Positions 10,489 through 19,532 of a DNA stretch of 55,450 bases are shown one piece after another. Every line of letters begins with the position of its first letter. Position 1 is the first letter of the stretch. This stretch comes from Bacteroidota bacterium. GTDB taxonomy: Bacteria > Bacteroidota > Bacteroidia > Bacteroidales > UBA4417. The stretch covers positions 1 to 55,450 of the forward strand of contig JAKLFM010000018.1 in assembly GCA_022711175.1 (NCBI GenBank), given 5' to 3'. Made by a program: the position numbers and the translations under genes. The notes under the pieces were generated by a model. It did no database searches, was not told the origin of the DNA, and saw only the letters and a list, made by a program, of their open reading frames with translations.

Positions 10489-11253
10489 TTATTCATTGAC
10501 CGCCAAATGTTCCTTCGGCTTGAAAATCATCACTGAACTATCGAGATCGGCAACAGGAACCAGATTACAATTCATTTTTGTAGTATAATCATCCACAGCC
10601 TTAACCAAGCCTTCCCAACGGTGATTGTAATCGTGGATAATTATAACTCCTCCAGGGGCCAGACGGGGATAAAAGAATTCCAATCCTGCTTTCACCGGGT
10701 TGTAAAGATCGGCATCGATATTGACCAGGGCAAAACTTTCGTTTTCCAGTCCTTTGGCTGAATCAGGGAAATAACCGGCATGTATCTTCAGTTTTGACAA
10801 ATCACCTCCGATGTGTTTCAGCACTTTATTAATTGAGGTATCGGCAAAGTTTTTGGTCGAATATGAGGCAGCTTCTCCTCTTTCCGGTTTCAGATCGGTT
10901 TCGGTAAACCCTTCAAATGTATCGAACAGGCGCAGAGTCCTGGCGGGAGCCATCAGGTGCAACAGCTTCGCACTCTGTCCTTTATATACCCCCAGCTCTG
11001 CAAAATCGCCGGTAACATTGTCTTTTTCAAGCCGCTGTATCTGCAGCCAAAAGTTATAAAGCCGTACTTTGTCAGGGTAATTTTTCGAAAACTTCAGGAG
11101 TTCGGGCGAAAGTTGTTTTTCCATCCTGGCTTTCCCCCAAGCCGGAGGTTCATAGGTTTCGCCAAAAAACATATCCCAGCTGTACTTGATCAAAAATATA
11201 AGTACTACCAGGATAATGGAGAAATTGACGAGTTGCAGTATAGGAAGGTGCAT
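10489..11253 (-). CDS. TylF/MycF-like class I SAM-dependent methyltransferase, membrane-anchored
   Basis: 254 residues. One hydrophobic N-terminal segment (about residues 8-24) probably anchors it in the inner membrane. The catalytic part has the SAM-binding block GDFAELGVYKGQSAKLLHLM, then LRLFDTFEGF, ALVNIDADLYNPVKAGLEFF and GGVIIIHDYNHRWEG. The DADLY and HDY acidic motifs are those of the Mg-dependent macrocin O-methyltransferase (TylF) family. The natural substrate is unknown, and no biosynthetic cluster is nearby. It stands alone between the ncRNA and a divergent lipoprotein gene. Confidence 0.8.
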   Translation of the reverse strand: MHLPILQLVNFSIILVVLIFLIKYSWDMFFGETYEPPAWGKARMEKQLSPELLKFSKNYPDKVRLYNFWLQIQRLEKDNVTGDFAELGVYKGQSAKLLHLMAPARTLRLFDTFEGFTETDLKPERGEAASYSTKNFADTSINKVLKHIGGDLSKLKIHAGYFPDSAKGLENESFALVNIDADLYNPVKAGLEFFYPRLAPGGVIIIHDYNHRWEGLVKAVDDYTTKMNCNLVPVADLDSSVMIFKPKEHLAVNE

Positions 11254-11296
11254 TATTTTGTTTTGTTGTGCGAAGGTAACAAAATTTAGGTTTGAG

Positions 11297-11328
11297 ATTG
11301 ATTTATATTGATTTGTTCGTTATATTTG
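11297..11328 (+). promoter_or_regulatory. Promoter of the 11358 lipoprotein gene
   Basis: ATTG (11297-11300), 20 bases, then TATATTTG (11321-11328) match the Bacteroidetes promoter pattern. The predicted leader is about 25 bases. Confidence 0.6.
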
Positions 11329-11357
11329 CCTGAAACATATATTTAACATTCTGCAAA

Positions 11358-11873
11358 ATGAAAACAAAACATACTTTTTCAACCACGCTTTTTGGCATTG
11401 CCGCTCTATTGGCAGCTTTTCAATTCACTTCATGCAAAAGCCACAAGGAAAATACTGCTGCTGACACCCTTGAAAACGCCATTGAACAGGCATCAGGTGA
11501 GGATGCTGATGTTAATATGAACGAAGGGAATACTGAAATCACCATGAACAATGCCACCGTTAAATACGATGGTGACATCAAAAGCTGGCCTGCAGCAATT
11601 CCTGCCCAAATTCCGAAATTCGAATATTGTAAAATCGAAGGAGCAACCATCACTTCTGCCGATGGTTTTACCACCTACAATCTCAAGTTGAAAGGATTAA
11701 CTCCCGAACAAATTAAATCCTACGATAAAGACCTGAAATCGAAAGGTTTCGAATCGAACCTGGTGCTTGTTGGCGATAAGGGCGGAACCGTAACCGCAAC
11801 AAAGGGAGACATTTCGATAGCCCTGATGGGCGGCGACAGCAATGGCAGCTTATCTGTACGATTCCCTGAATGA
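11358..11873 (+). CDS. Small lipoprotein of unknown function
   Basis: 171 residues. A signal sequence of about 25 residues ends in the lipobox FTSC, followed by KSHKEN, so it is a lipoprotein. The mature part has an acidic low-complexity linker (about residues 30-60) and then a compact domain with alternating strands: IPKFEYCKIEGATIT, the LTPEQIKSYDKDLKSKGFES helix, and a C-terminal strand SLSVRFPE. I do not recognise the domain. It is a single gene with its own promoter, convergent with the response regulator gene. Confidence 0.75.
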   Translation: MKTKHTFSTTLFGIAALLAAFQFTSCKSHKENTAADTLENAIEQASGEDADVNMNEGNTEITMNNATVKYDGDIKSWPAAIPAQIPKFEYCKIEGATITSADGFTTYNLKLKGLTPEQIKSYDKDLKSKGFESNLVLVGDKGGTVTATKGDISIALMGGDSNGSLSVRFPE

Positions 11874-11911
11874 CGTGAGTATAGCATGTTAAAGTTGATT
11901 GCAGGCCTTTA

Positions 11912-12658
11912 TTAAAGGTAAGTGCGGAGTTTTTTATATCCTTCACTGCTTGCCCTTAATTTTGCACCACATTTCAGCGTAACTATGTGAGTGTCTTTGG
12001 TATAGGGCTCAATTGCCGCTATTTGCGATAAATTTATAATGTAGCTCCTGTGAATGCGAACGAAGGTATCAGCAGGCAAGTGCTCTTCAAAATACTTCAT
12101 CGTCTTCTCTTTCAAATGATTGCCCAACTCCGAATAGATCATCACATAATCGTCCTGCGACTCTACATACCAGATTTTATCTACTGCTATCACTGTGACT
12201 TTTGACCCAAGCCGTGTAACAACACGGTCAATAGTGCCGCGTGCAGCATCGTATTGTTCGCGCATACGGTCGATATTAGGCTGTGGCATCTCAGCCTTTG
12301 ATTCAATCCTTTTCACTGCTTTTTCCAGGGCTGCTTCGAGCCTTTCCTTCGAGAAAGGTTTAAGCAGGTAATCCACTGCATTCATTTCGAAGGCTTTGAT
12401 GGCAAACTGGTCGTATGCGGTAGCAAAAATAATTTCAGGCCTTTGCTCAAGCACTTCGAGAAGTTCAAAACCATCGAGCTTTGGCATCTGTATATCGAGA
12501 AAAACGAGGTCGGGTTTTAATTCCCTGATGGCTTTCAAAGCCTGAAACCCGTCGCCGCACTCTTCCACAATCTCAACTTTGTTATTCCCGATAAGAAATT
12601 TACTGACGATTTCGCGGGCCAGCGGTTCATCATCCACTATGATTGCTTTTAGTTTCAT
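11912..12658 (-). CDS. LytTR-family response regulator
   Basis: 248 residues. The receiver (1-120) has acidic residues D9/D10, phospho-acceptor D55 in LVFLDIQMPKLDG, the T in FATAYDQ and K in LLKPFSKE. The C-terminal part (about 140-248) is a LytTR DNA-binding domain with WYVESQDDYVMIYSE and FVRIHRSYIINLSQIAAIEP. It is paired with the histidine kinase gene 22 bases upstream on the same strand. Regulators of this class bind promoter repeats; the target here is unknown, though the adjacent LiaF-like gene is a candidate. Confidence 0.93.
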   Translation of the reverse strand: MKLKAIIVDDEPLAREIVSKFLIGNNKVEIVEECGDGFQALKAIRELKPDLVFLDIQMPKLDGFELLEVLEQRPEIIFATAYDQFAIKAFEMNAVDYLLKPFSKERLEAALEKAVKRIESKAEMPQPNIDRMREQYDAARGTIDRVVTRLGSKVTVIAVDKIWYVESQDDYVMIYSELGNHLKEKTMKYFEEHLPADTFVRIHRSYIINLSQIAAIEPYTKDTHIVTLKCGAKLRASSEGYKKLRTYL

Positions 12659-12680
12659 TGGAGGGATTTAAGTTTATTGT

Positions 12681-13727
12681 TTAAGATACCGGTATTCTGA
12701 GTACCACTTCAAAATACCTTTCTTTCTTATTCACCTGTAGCAGGTCGCTACGATGGTAAAGTACCGCGAGCCTTTTTTGAACATTACTTAAACCAGTGCC
12801 TGTACCTTTTCGAGGCGCTGCATCAGGATCAAAGTCATTGCCTATGGTTACCTGTAAAAACGCAGGGTCACAATGTACTTTGAGGTTCACATTTGCCTGT
12901 CCGGGCATTGTGTAAACACCGTGCTTTACTGCATTTTCGAGTAGTGGTTGTAGTATCATTGCAGGCACTTTTCGCTCAAAGCAGCCATCGTTGATTTCTT
13001 TGCTGAGAATCAGCCTGTCGCTGAAGCGCACTTTTTCGATATCAAGATAAAGCCCTGCGTGGTGCAGCTCCTGTTCGAGTGTGCTCATTGCTTCGCCGGC
13101 AACATTGAGCGAATATCGCATAAATTCGGCTAGTTTGATTACCATATCACGGGCTTTGGCAGGATCGGTGAGCGTAAGTGCACTAACCGAATTCAGGCTG
13201 TTGAACAGAAAATGAGGCCTTATCTGCGAACGTAGTAAATTGAGTTCGGCTTCTCTTAACGACTCGGTGAGCATTGTTTCGCGTACAACACGGTCCTGCA
13301 ACTCCCTGATGTTCATCAGCAAATAAAACACCGAGATAATGAGCAGGTAAAAGAATACTCCGGCCAATGCCCTTACTGTCATCGAGTTGGTAAGAAAAAC
13401 GATGTACGGCTTGTTGTGACCGGCAATGGCGTTGAGGATAAGGTAACATGCTCCTAACCAGAAAAGTACCGTAAATGCCATACCAGCCAGATAGTAAGAG
13501 ACCATTTCCAGCTGATTCCGTTTCTGTTTCCCCGAAAAACGGACCATGTTCCACAATCCGAAGCCAATTATAGCGAATACCGTATAAGACACCACGCCGT
13601 CAATAGCAGCCATTTTCAAATCAATGTCGTACACGCGGTTAAGCAACACAAACTGGATAGCGGCAATCACTATCCAGATGGTGATGTACGACAGCCATAG
13701 ATTTCGGGTAAACAGGCGGCTGAGCAT
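12681..13727 (-). CDS. LytS/YehU-type sensor histidine kinase
   Basis: 348 residues. Four hydrophobic segments (about 12-30, 45-62, 78-100, 118-138) are followed by a short helix and the His_kinase domain with LRSQIRPHFLFNSLNSVSAL (H172 as phospho-acceptor). The ATP-binding part contains LQPLLENAVKHGV (N box) and GTGTGLSNVQKRLAVLY (G box). No extracytoplasmic sensor domain is present, so it probably senses a membrane-located signal. It forms an operon with the LytTR regulator. Confidence 0.92.
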   Translation of the reverse strand: MLSRLFTRNLWLSYITIWIVIAAIQFVLLNRVYDIDLKMAAIDGVVSYTVFAIIGFGLWNMVRFSGKQKRNQLEMVSYYLAGMAFTVLFWLGACYLILNAIAGHNKPYIVFLTNSMTVRALAGVFFYLLIISVFYLLMNIRELQDRVVRETMLTESLREAELNLLRSQIRPHFLFNSLNSVSALTLTDPAKARDMVIKLAEFMRYSLNVAGEAMSTLEQELHHAGLYLDIEKVRFSDRLILSKEINDGCFERKVPAMILQPLLENAVKHGVYTMPGQANVNLKVHCDPAFLQVTIGNDFDPDAAPRKGTGTGLSNVQKRLAVLYHRSDLLQVNKKERYFEVVLRIPVS

Positions 13728-13849
13728 TGCTGGTACTGATTATTAGTTAATTGTTGACCGGTGAGCAAAGACGCTATTATCAGTTACAAAGGCCAGATGT
13801 GAAAAGCAAGGAAAAATTAATCTGATGCTTACCATTTGATAAATAACGC

Positions 13850-14593
13850 TTAGTAGCTTCTGATTTCGCCTCCTCCAAAAATGGTAACGCCTTTAATCAC
13901 AATCGTTTTCGCAGGATCAACCTGTGAGGGCATTCGTTTGTCGGAGTAGCCTCCAAAGATGTTGAACACTTCGATTTTTACATTCCATTCGGCAGGAATG
14001 ATTAGCGTATTACCTCCAAATATTGCTACGAGTTCAATCATTGGCTGTCCGGGAGCCAGTGTGCAATGAGACAGGTCGATTTTTGAGCCTCCGAAAACGG
14101 CCACCATTTTTGCTCCTTCGAAAGAAGGCGATACTACTTTGCGCTCGCCGCCGCCAAAAACGGCAATGTCTTCAAAAAAGTTTTCGTTTGAGGAATTCCT
14201 GTTTTTCCATCCGCTGTGCTGGCGCCATTTTGCCATCCCAAAAATCATGCTGAGACCCACCAGAATGAGCAGAACAGGCCAAAGCACGTTCCAGAAACCG
14301 AAAGGCAGGTTGTAAAAATCAACCAGCAGGAAAAAGCCGCCGATCAGGATAAGGATGACGCCGGAAATAACTGAACGGTGGCTAAAGAGGTTGACAACCC
14401 CTATGGCTATGAGCAACATCTCCCACGAAAAGACGATGTGGCTGACCTGCGGAGTAAGGAAACCCGTATTTTTTGCCATAAGCAGCAGCCCGGCAGCAAT
14501 AACCAGCAATCCGAATATGAGACTTTTGGGACGGAATACATCGCGGTTATGCCTGTGGTTTTTATCGTCGTAATTGTATTGATTGTTTTCCAT
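13850..14593 (-). CDS. LiaF-like / DUF5668 membrane protein
   Basis: 247 residues. The N-terminal half has four transmembrane helices arranged as GLLVIAAGLLLMAKN...LLIAIGVVNLFSHRSVI...LILIGGFFLLV...VLLILVGLSMIFGMA. The C-terminal half is a beta-repeat domain with recurring FGGGERKV, VFGGSKIDLS, IFGGNTLIIPA, IFGGYSDKR and IFGGGEIRSY units. This matches the LiaF/YvqF family, which in Firmicutes inhibits a cell-envelope stress kinase. Its position 122 bases upstream of the LytS/LytR pair on the same strand suggests the same role, but that is inference. Confidence 0.85.
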   Translation of the reverse strand: MENNQYNYDDKNHRHNRDVFRPKSLIFGLLVIAAGLLLMAKNTGFLTPQVSHIVFSWEMLLIAIGVVNLFSHRSVISGVILILIGGFFLLVDFYNLPFGFWNVLWPVLLILVGLSMIFGMAKWRQHSGWKNRNSSNENFFEDIAVFGGGERKVVSPSFEGAKMVAVFGGSKIDLSHCTLAPGQPMIELVAIFGGNTLIIPAEWNVKIEVFNIFGGYSDKRMPSQVDPAKTIVIKGVTIFGGGEIRSY

Positions 14594-14689
14594 TGTTACT
14601 TGATTTTGATTAATGCAGCAAATGTAAGGCTGATCAAGATCGGAAGTACAGTCAAAATCGGCAAAAGCGGTGATAATGTCGGTAAAAAA

Positions 14690-14813
14690 AAGAAGTGCCG
14701 GGTGCCGGGTGCCGAGTTCCGAACGCCAATATCACAGGGATGGTGCTTGTATCAAGTTTCTTCTCCCACACAGGTAAAGAGAAAGTGATTTTCCCGGAAC
14801 CCGGCACACGGAA
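14690..14813. repeat. Imperfect inverted repeat (GTGCCGGGTGCCG arms)
   Basis: In the divergent gap 14594-14881, GTGCCGGGTGCCGGGTGCCG (about 14696-14715), then AGTTCCG, is mirrored by the reverse complement of CCCGGAACCCGGCACACGG (about 14791-14810). The left arm is itself a tandem of GTGCCGG. About 70 bases separate the arms. The layout resembles a small non-coding mobile element, but no target duplication is clear. Confidence 0.45.
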
Positions 14814-14854
14814 TACTGTTAATAAGTTCGCCTGACAGCAAAAGGCATAAATCC

Positions 14855-14862
14855 TATTTTTG
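14855..14862 (+). promoter_or_regulatory. -7 element of the helicase gene promoter
   Basis: TATTTTTG matches the Bacteroidetes -7 consensus TAnnTTTG. It lies 19 bases before the GTG start at 14882, so the leader should be very short. No good -33 element is visible. Confidence 0.5.
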
Positions 14863-14881
14863 CAGAGAAATCCATTCATTA

Positions 14882-17209
14882 GTGAGCCGTAACCTTTTAG
14901 ATGAGCTGAACGATGAACAGCGCAAAGCTGTTGTTTGCACCGACGGTGCTGTTATGGTAATTGCAGGCGCAGGAGCCGGGAAAACGCGTGCTCTGACCTA
15001 TCGCGTGGCCTATCTTATCGAAAAAGGCATTGACCCATTCAACATTCTTTGCCTCACGTTCACCAACAAGGCTGCACGCGAAATGAAAGAGCGCATCATC
15101 AACCTTGTCGGCGCCGAAGCACGCAATGTCTGGATGGGAACTTTTCACAGCGTGTTTGCGCGCATACTGCGCATCGACGGCCATTTGCTCGGATATTCGC
15201 CAAATTACACGATATACGATACTGATGACAGCAAAAGCTTGCTTAAAAACATTGTCAGAGAACTCGACCTCGATCCGAAAGTCTACCAGACCGGTTACCT
15301 GCTGGGACGTATATCAGCGGCAAAGTCGAACCTCATCTCACATTCTGATTACAACAACAATCCCGACCTCATAGACCAGGATAAAACCGCCGGCAAAGAA
15401 CGGACTGGACACATTTTTACCATTTACCAGAACCGTATGTTTAGGGCGGGAGCCATGGACTTCGACGACCTGCTCTTCAATACAAATCTGCTGCTGCGCG
15501 ACCATCCTGAAATCCTTTACAAATACCAGGATAAATTCCGGTATATACTTGTAGATGAGTATCAGGACACCAACTATTCACAATACCTGATTGTAAAAAG
15601 GCTGGCTTCACGCTTCGAAAATATTTGTGTGGTAGGCGACGATGCCCAGAGTATTTATGCTTTTCGTGGCGCCAACATCCAGAATATCCTGAATTTCAAA
15701 AACGATTACCCTGAATACCAGCTTTTCAAACTGGAACAAAATTACCGTTCCACCAAAATGATCGTGAATGCTGCCAACAGTATTATCGCCAACAACAAGG
15801 ACCAGATTCACAAACGTGTATGGACCGATAACGAGGATGGGCAGGCCATTAAACTTATAAAAGCCGCTACCGATACCGAGGAAGGCACCCTGGTTGCCAA
15901 TGGCATCTTTGAAACGAAGATGAACAACCAGTTGCACAACGATGCATTCGCTGTACTGTATCGCACCAATGCCCAGTCGAGGGCAATTGAGGAAGCCTTG
16001 CGGCGGCTGAATATCCCTTACCGGATTTATGGCGGAATGTCGTTTTATGACCGCAAGGAGGTGAAAGACATGCTGGCATATTTCAGGCTGGCTGTAAATC
16101 CGGCTGATGAAGAAGCTTTGCGGCGGGTGATCAATTACCCGCACCGCGGCATCGGCGACACTACCATGCAAAAGGTGGCCATAGCAGCCGGCGAAAACAA
16201 CCTTTCGCTCTGGCAGGTGCTTGAAAAAGCCCCGAAATTCAACCTTGGAGTAGCCGGAAAAACGGCTGCTGCCATCGACGGTTTTGTTACCATGATCAAA
16301 TCGTTTGGTGTGCAGCTGCGAACCCGCAATGCATTTGACCTGGCCGAACATATTTCAAAGGCTTCGGGTATTGTGAGGGAATTGTCGTCTGACGAAACCA
16401 TTGAAGGCCAGGGAAGAGTTGACAACCTTGAAGCATTGCTCAATGCCGTTCAGGATTTCACCGAAAGAGAACCCGGTCCTGAAGAGGATACTATCCCGGT
16501 GAGATATCTTGATGAATTCCTGCAGGAAGTGGCACTGCTCACCGACCAGGACAATGACGATCCCAACGACAGTGACCGCGTTTCGCTCATGACCATTCAC
16601 CAGGCCAAAGGGCTTGAATTTCAGTATGTTTTCATCACGGGCCTGGAGGAAAATCTTTTCCCGTCGTATATGTCGCTGGGGTCGCGGGCCGACCTGGAAG
16701 AGGAACGCCGCCTGTTTTATGTCGCCCTGACGCGCGCCGAAAAAAGAGTAACGCTGCTGTATGCCGAATCGCGGTACAAATGGGGACAACTCAGCATGGC
16801 GGAGCCGAGCCGTTTTCTCGAAGAGATTGACGATGCCTACATTGAACGGCCACAGCGCAGCCCGTGGAAATCATTCATTAACCCATCAGCAAAGAAAGAG
16901 CCGCCGCGAGCAATGAATGAAAAACCTGAAACGTATCAGGCCAAGAAAGATCCTTCACAATTGGGCAGGAACTTTAAAAAGGTTACCGGTCTATCACAAC
17001 CGGGGAGCGCTTCAACAGGTGGAAACGGTAGCGATGATTATGAAAAGATAGAGAAAGGTATGACGGTTGAACATGCCACCTTCGGCAAAGGACGAGTGTT
17101 AGATGTGGAAGGCGCCGGCCCGAATAAAAAGGCTTCAGTACAGTTTGATGTAGTGGGAACCAAGCAGTTGCTGCTCAGGTTCGCGAAGCTGAAGATAATA
17201 AGTAATTAG
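14882..17209 (+). CDS. PcrA/UvrD-type superfamily 1 DNA helicase
   Basis: 775 residues, full length; the start is GTG (no ATG fits upstream). Walker A IAGAGAGKTRALTYR lies at residues 28-42. Further motifs in order are LCLTFTNKAAREM (Ia), LVDEYQDTN (II), VVGDDAQSIYAFRGA (III), LEQNYRS (IV), VSLMTIHQAKGLEFQYVF (V) and FYVALTRAEKRV (VI). The C-terminal segment TVEHATFGKGRVLDVEG is the Tudor-like RNA-polymerase-binding tail of PcrA. It acts 3'-5' in nucleotide excision repair and in clearing replication obstacles. Single gene, convergent with the MATE gene. Confidence 0.95.
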   Translation: MSRNLLDELNDEQRKAVVCTDGAVMVIAGAGAGKTRALTYRVAYLIEKGIDPFNILCLTFTNKAAREMKERIINLVGAEARNVWMGTFHSVFARILRIDGHLLGYSPNYTIYDTDDSKSLLKNIVRELDLDPKVYQTGYLLGRISAAKSNLISHSDYNNNPDLIDQDKTAGKERTGHIFTIYQNRMFRAGAMDFDDLLFNTNLLLRDHPEILYKYQDKFRYILVDEYQDTNYSQYLIVKRLASRFENICVVGDDAQSIYAFRGANIQNILNFKNDYPEYQLFKLEQNYRSTKMIVNAANSIIANNKDQIHKRVWTDNEDGQAIKLIKAATDTEEGTLVANGIFETKMNNQLHNDAFAVLYRTNAQSRAIEEALRRLNIPYRIYGGMSFYDRKEVKDMLAYFRLAVNPADEEALRRVINYPHRGIGDTTMQKVAIAAGENNLSLWQVLEKAPKFNLGVAGKTAAAIDGFVTMIKSFGVQLRTRNAFDLAEHISKASGIVRELSSDETIEGQGRVDNLEALLNAVQDFTEREPGPEEDTIPVRYLDEFLQEVALLTDQDNDDPNDSDRVSLMTIHQAKGLEFQYVFITGLEENLFPSYMSLGSRADLEEERRLFYVALTRAEKRVTLLYAESRYKWGQLSMAEPSRFLEEIDDAYIERPQRSPWKSFINPSAKKEPPRAMNEKPETYQAKKDPSQLGRNFKKVTGLSQPGSASTGGNGSDDYEKIEKGMTVEHATFGKGRVLDVEGAGPNKKASVQFDVVGTKQLLLRFAKLKIISN

Positions 17210-17230
17210 TTTTTAAGGCTTCCAGATAGG

Positions 17231-18529
17231 TCAAACCAACTGAAAAACAGATTTCTTTGCCATGATTCCCAGAAACACTCCCCTTGCTCCCATAAACAGC
17301 ATCATGGCCAGCCATAAACCATGGTTGCCCATTAGTGGATTCAGCAGGTAGTAAGCAGGCAGAAAAATGATGGTGGTAATGATAACCATGCTGTTGCGCA
17401 TGGCTTTTGAGGCCGTGGCACCCACATAAATTCCATCCCAGATGAATGCCGCAAAAGTGATTACCGGGACCAGCACAACCCAGAAAAGATAAGGCTTTGC
17501 CGCATTAAGAGTTTCTGAATTATTAGTCAGCAGTTTGAGCATGAAGTGTCCGCCTGCCAGGTAAACGAGCGTGAAAACCACCGCAATTCCCAATCCCCAA
17601 ACAAACAACCGTTTTACAACCGAAACGAGCATCTTCCTGTTGCCTGAGCCTATGTAGCGCCCGGTGAGCGCTTCGGCAGCATAGGCAAATCCATCCACAA
17701 AGTAGCTGAAGAAATAAAAAAACTGGAACAGCAACGTATTCACAGCCAGCACTGTATCACTTGTGTTGGCCGACTGTGTTGTAAAAAACGACAAAGTGAA
17801 GATGAGGCACAGCGTACGGATGAAAATGTCCTTGTTTACGGAGAGGAAATTCCTGAAAGCCTTTCGGTTGAGTACCTGCTGAACATTAAAGTATTTCCGC
17901 AACCTGGGAACGTAAAGGCTCACAAAAAACAATCCCAGAGCCAGCCCAACATATTGGCTTGCCACATTTGCCCATGCAATTCCATCGCTCCTGAGGTTAA
18001 AAATCCTGATAAATAACAAACTGAACATGATATTCAGCACATTGACGCTGATAGCCAATATCATGGGCAGCCTGGCATTCTGCATGCCAATGAACCAACC
18101 TGTGAAAGCGTAAATACAAAGCGTTGCCGGCGCTGCCCAAATCCGGATGTTGAAGTAGCTTTGCGCCAAACTTTCGAGCTCTCTGCTGCTGTGAACAACA
18201 GCAAAGGCGCCTTTGGCAACGGGCCACTGTAAAACAATGAGGAGCATGCCGCCGGCCAATGCCGTGATGAGTGCCCGTGCAAGTACATGTGCGGCCTCAC
18301 CCATATCGCGGCGTCCGTATGCTTGTGCCGTGAAACCGCTCGTACCCATGCGCAGGAATCCGAACCCCCAGAAGAGGAAGTTAAAGATCATGCCGCCCAG
18401 GGCAATAGCGCCGACATATTTTGCACTGCCCATGTGACCCATAAGCCTGAGATCAACCATGCCGAGAAGCGGGATGGTGATATTGGTGATGATGTTTGGG
18501 ATGGCCAGGCGAAGGATTGTTCGGTTCAT
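17231..18529 (-). CDS. MATE/DinF-family multidrug exporter
   Basis: 432 residues with about twelve hydrophobic segments in two pseudo-symmetric halves. Hallmarks are the N-terminal LAIPNIITNITIPLLGMVDLRLMGHMG (cited in part) and, in the second half, VNTLLFQFFYFFSYFVDGFAYAAEALTGRYIGSG (cited in part), typical of the DinF branch. It should export a cationic or organic compound using Na+ or H+; the substrate cannot be predicted. The end is 21 bases from the helicase end (convergent). Confidence 0.9.
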   Translation of the reverse strand: MNRTILRLAIPNIITNITIPLLGMVDLRLMGHMGSAKYVGAIALGGMIFNFLFWGFGFLRMGTSGFTAQAYGRRDMGEAAHVLARALITALAGGMLLIVLQWPVAKGAFAVVHSSRELESLAQSYFNIRIWAAPATLCIYAFTGWFIGMQNARLPMILAISVNVLNIMFSLLFIRIFNLRSDGIAWANVASQYVGLALGLFFVSLYVPRLRKYFNVQQVLNRKAFRNFLSVNKDIFIRTLCLIFTLSFFTTQSANTSDTVLAVNTLLFQFFYFFSYFVDGFAYAAEALTGRYIGSGNRKMLVSVVKRLFVWGLGIAVVFTLVYLAGGHFMLKLLTNNSETLNAAKPYLFWVVLVPVITFAAFIWDGIYVGATASKAMRNSMVIITTIIFLPAYYLLNPLMGNHGLWLAMMLFMGARGVFLGIMAKKSVFQLV

Positions 18530-18593
18530 TATTGCACTGCAGGGCTACAAAGATGGCCATTTTTCGGTAGGTACACATTTGGAAAATTATAGT

Positions 18594-18601
18594 TAATTTT
18601 G
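18594..18601 (+). promoter_or_regulatory. -7 element upstream of the DUF4290 gene
   Basis: TAATTTTG fits TAnnTTTG. It lies 119 bases before the ATG at 18720, so the leader would be long. No good -33 box is seen at standard spacing. Confidence 0.4.
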
Positions 18602-18719
18602 CCGTGGAACTTTTCTTCTTCTGATCAGCAATTATTTACAATCAACCGTTTAACAGTACGTTTTAAAGCTGTCAATCCAGGGAGAATTTAAAAAATCACC
18701 TATCCATTATTTCCCAACT

Positions 18720-19382
18720 ATGGAATATAACTCCACCCGCGAACCGATGGCCATATCAGAGTACGGCCGCAATGTGCAGAACATGGTCAAGTATATTTCC
18801 GCGCTCGACGACCGCGACAAGCGCACCCGCATGGCGCGTACCCTTGTTAACATACTGGTGGCCATGCACCCCGAAATGCGCGACCAAACCGACCTGAAGC
18901 ACAAATTTTGGGATCATCTTTTTATCATGTCGGATTTTACGCTTGATGTTGAATCACCCTACCCGTTGCCACAACGGCCACAGGATGCGCCTCGGCCAAA
19001 AAAGACCGGCTATACGCAGGAAGAGTTTAAGCTGAGGCCTTACGGGAAGTATATTGAACGGATGATTCAGGAAGCCGTGAAAATGGACGACGGCCCTGAA
19101 AAGGACGCCCTTGTAATGAACATCGCCAATAACCTTAAAAAGATGTACCTCAACTGGAACCGTGATTCGGTGAACGACGAGCTGATCCATAATCACCTTG
19201 CGCTGCTTTCGCGTGGGCTCCTCAGGCTCAAGGAAGATGACAAGCTGCATTCGACCACCGAAATTTTGAAAACCAGTTCCATAAACGGGCAACCATCCAA
19301 CTCAGGCGACACCATGGGCAAAAAGAAGAAATTCATTCCTAAAAAGGATATGAAAGGGCGCCGGAGGAATTTCGGGAAGTAG
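18720..19382 (+). CDS. DUF4290 family protein
   Basis: 220 residues, mostly helical and charged, with no signal peptide. MEYNSTREPMAISEYGRNVQ at the start and KFWDHLFIMSDFTLDVESPYP (in part) are the DUF4290 signature, a family confined to Bacteroidetes. The tail (KKKKFIPKKDMKGRRRNFGK) is strongly basic, which could favour RNA or ribosome contact; that is inference. The family is usually next to murA, as here (150 bases downstream on the same strand). Function unknown. Confidence 0.85.
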   Translation: MEYNSTREPMAISEYGRNVQNMVKYISALDDRDKRTRMARTLVNILVAMHPEMRDQTDLKHKFWDHLFIMSDFTLDVESPYPLPQRPQDAPRPKKTGYTQEEFKLRPYGKYIERMIQEAVKMDDGPEKDALVMNIANNLKKMYLNWNRDSVNDELIHNHLALLSRGLLRLKEDDKLHSTTEILKTSSINGQPSNSGDTMGKKKKFIPKKDMKGRRRNFGK

Positions 19383-19387
19383 TTTCC

Positions 19388-19425
19388 GGTTTAAAGTTTC
19401 TTGTTTAAAGTTTCATGTTTCTGTT
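19388..19425 (+). repeat. GTTTAAAGTTTC tandem/dispersed repeat, copy 1
   Basis: Two near-copies of GTTTAAAGTTTCNTGTTT run in tandem after the DUF4290 gene (GTTTAAAGTTTCTTGTTTAA, then AAGTTTCATGTTTCTG). The same motif returns at 25282-25306 and in reverse complement at 25352-25410. Confidence 0.5.
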
Positions 19426-19532
19426 TCTTCATCAGCCGTTCATGACTGATGCAGTCAGGCATTAACTATTTCTCCCCTCCTCTTCCGAAACATTCACTCA
19501 TTTCCGTATTTTCGTCAGGTAAATAACCTGTT

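Noticed and set aside
15608..16351. 247-codon minus-strand frame inside the helicase gene
   Set aside because: The plus-strand helicase carries all motifs through this stretch; the antisense frame is a shadow.
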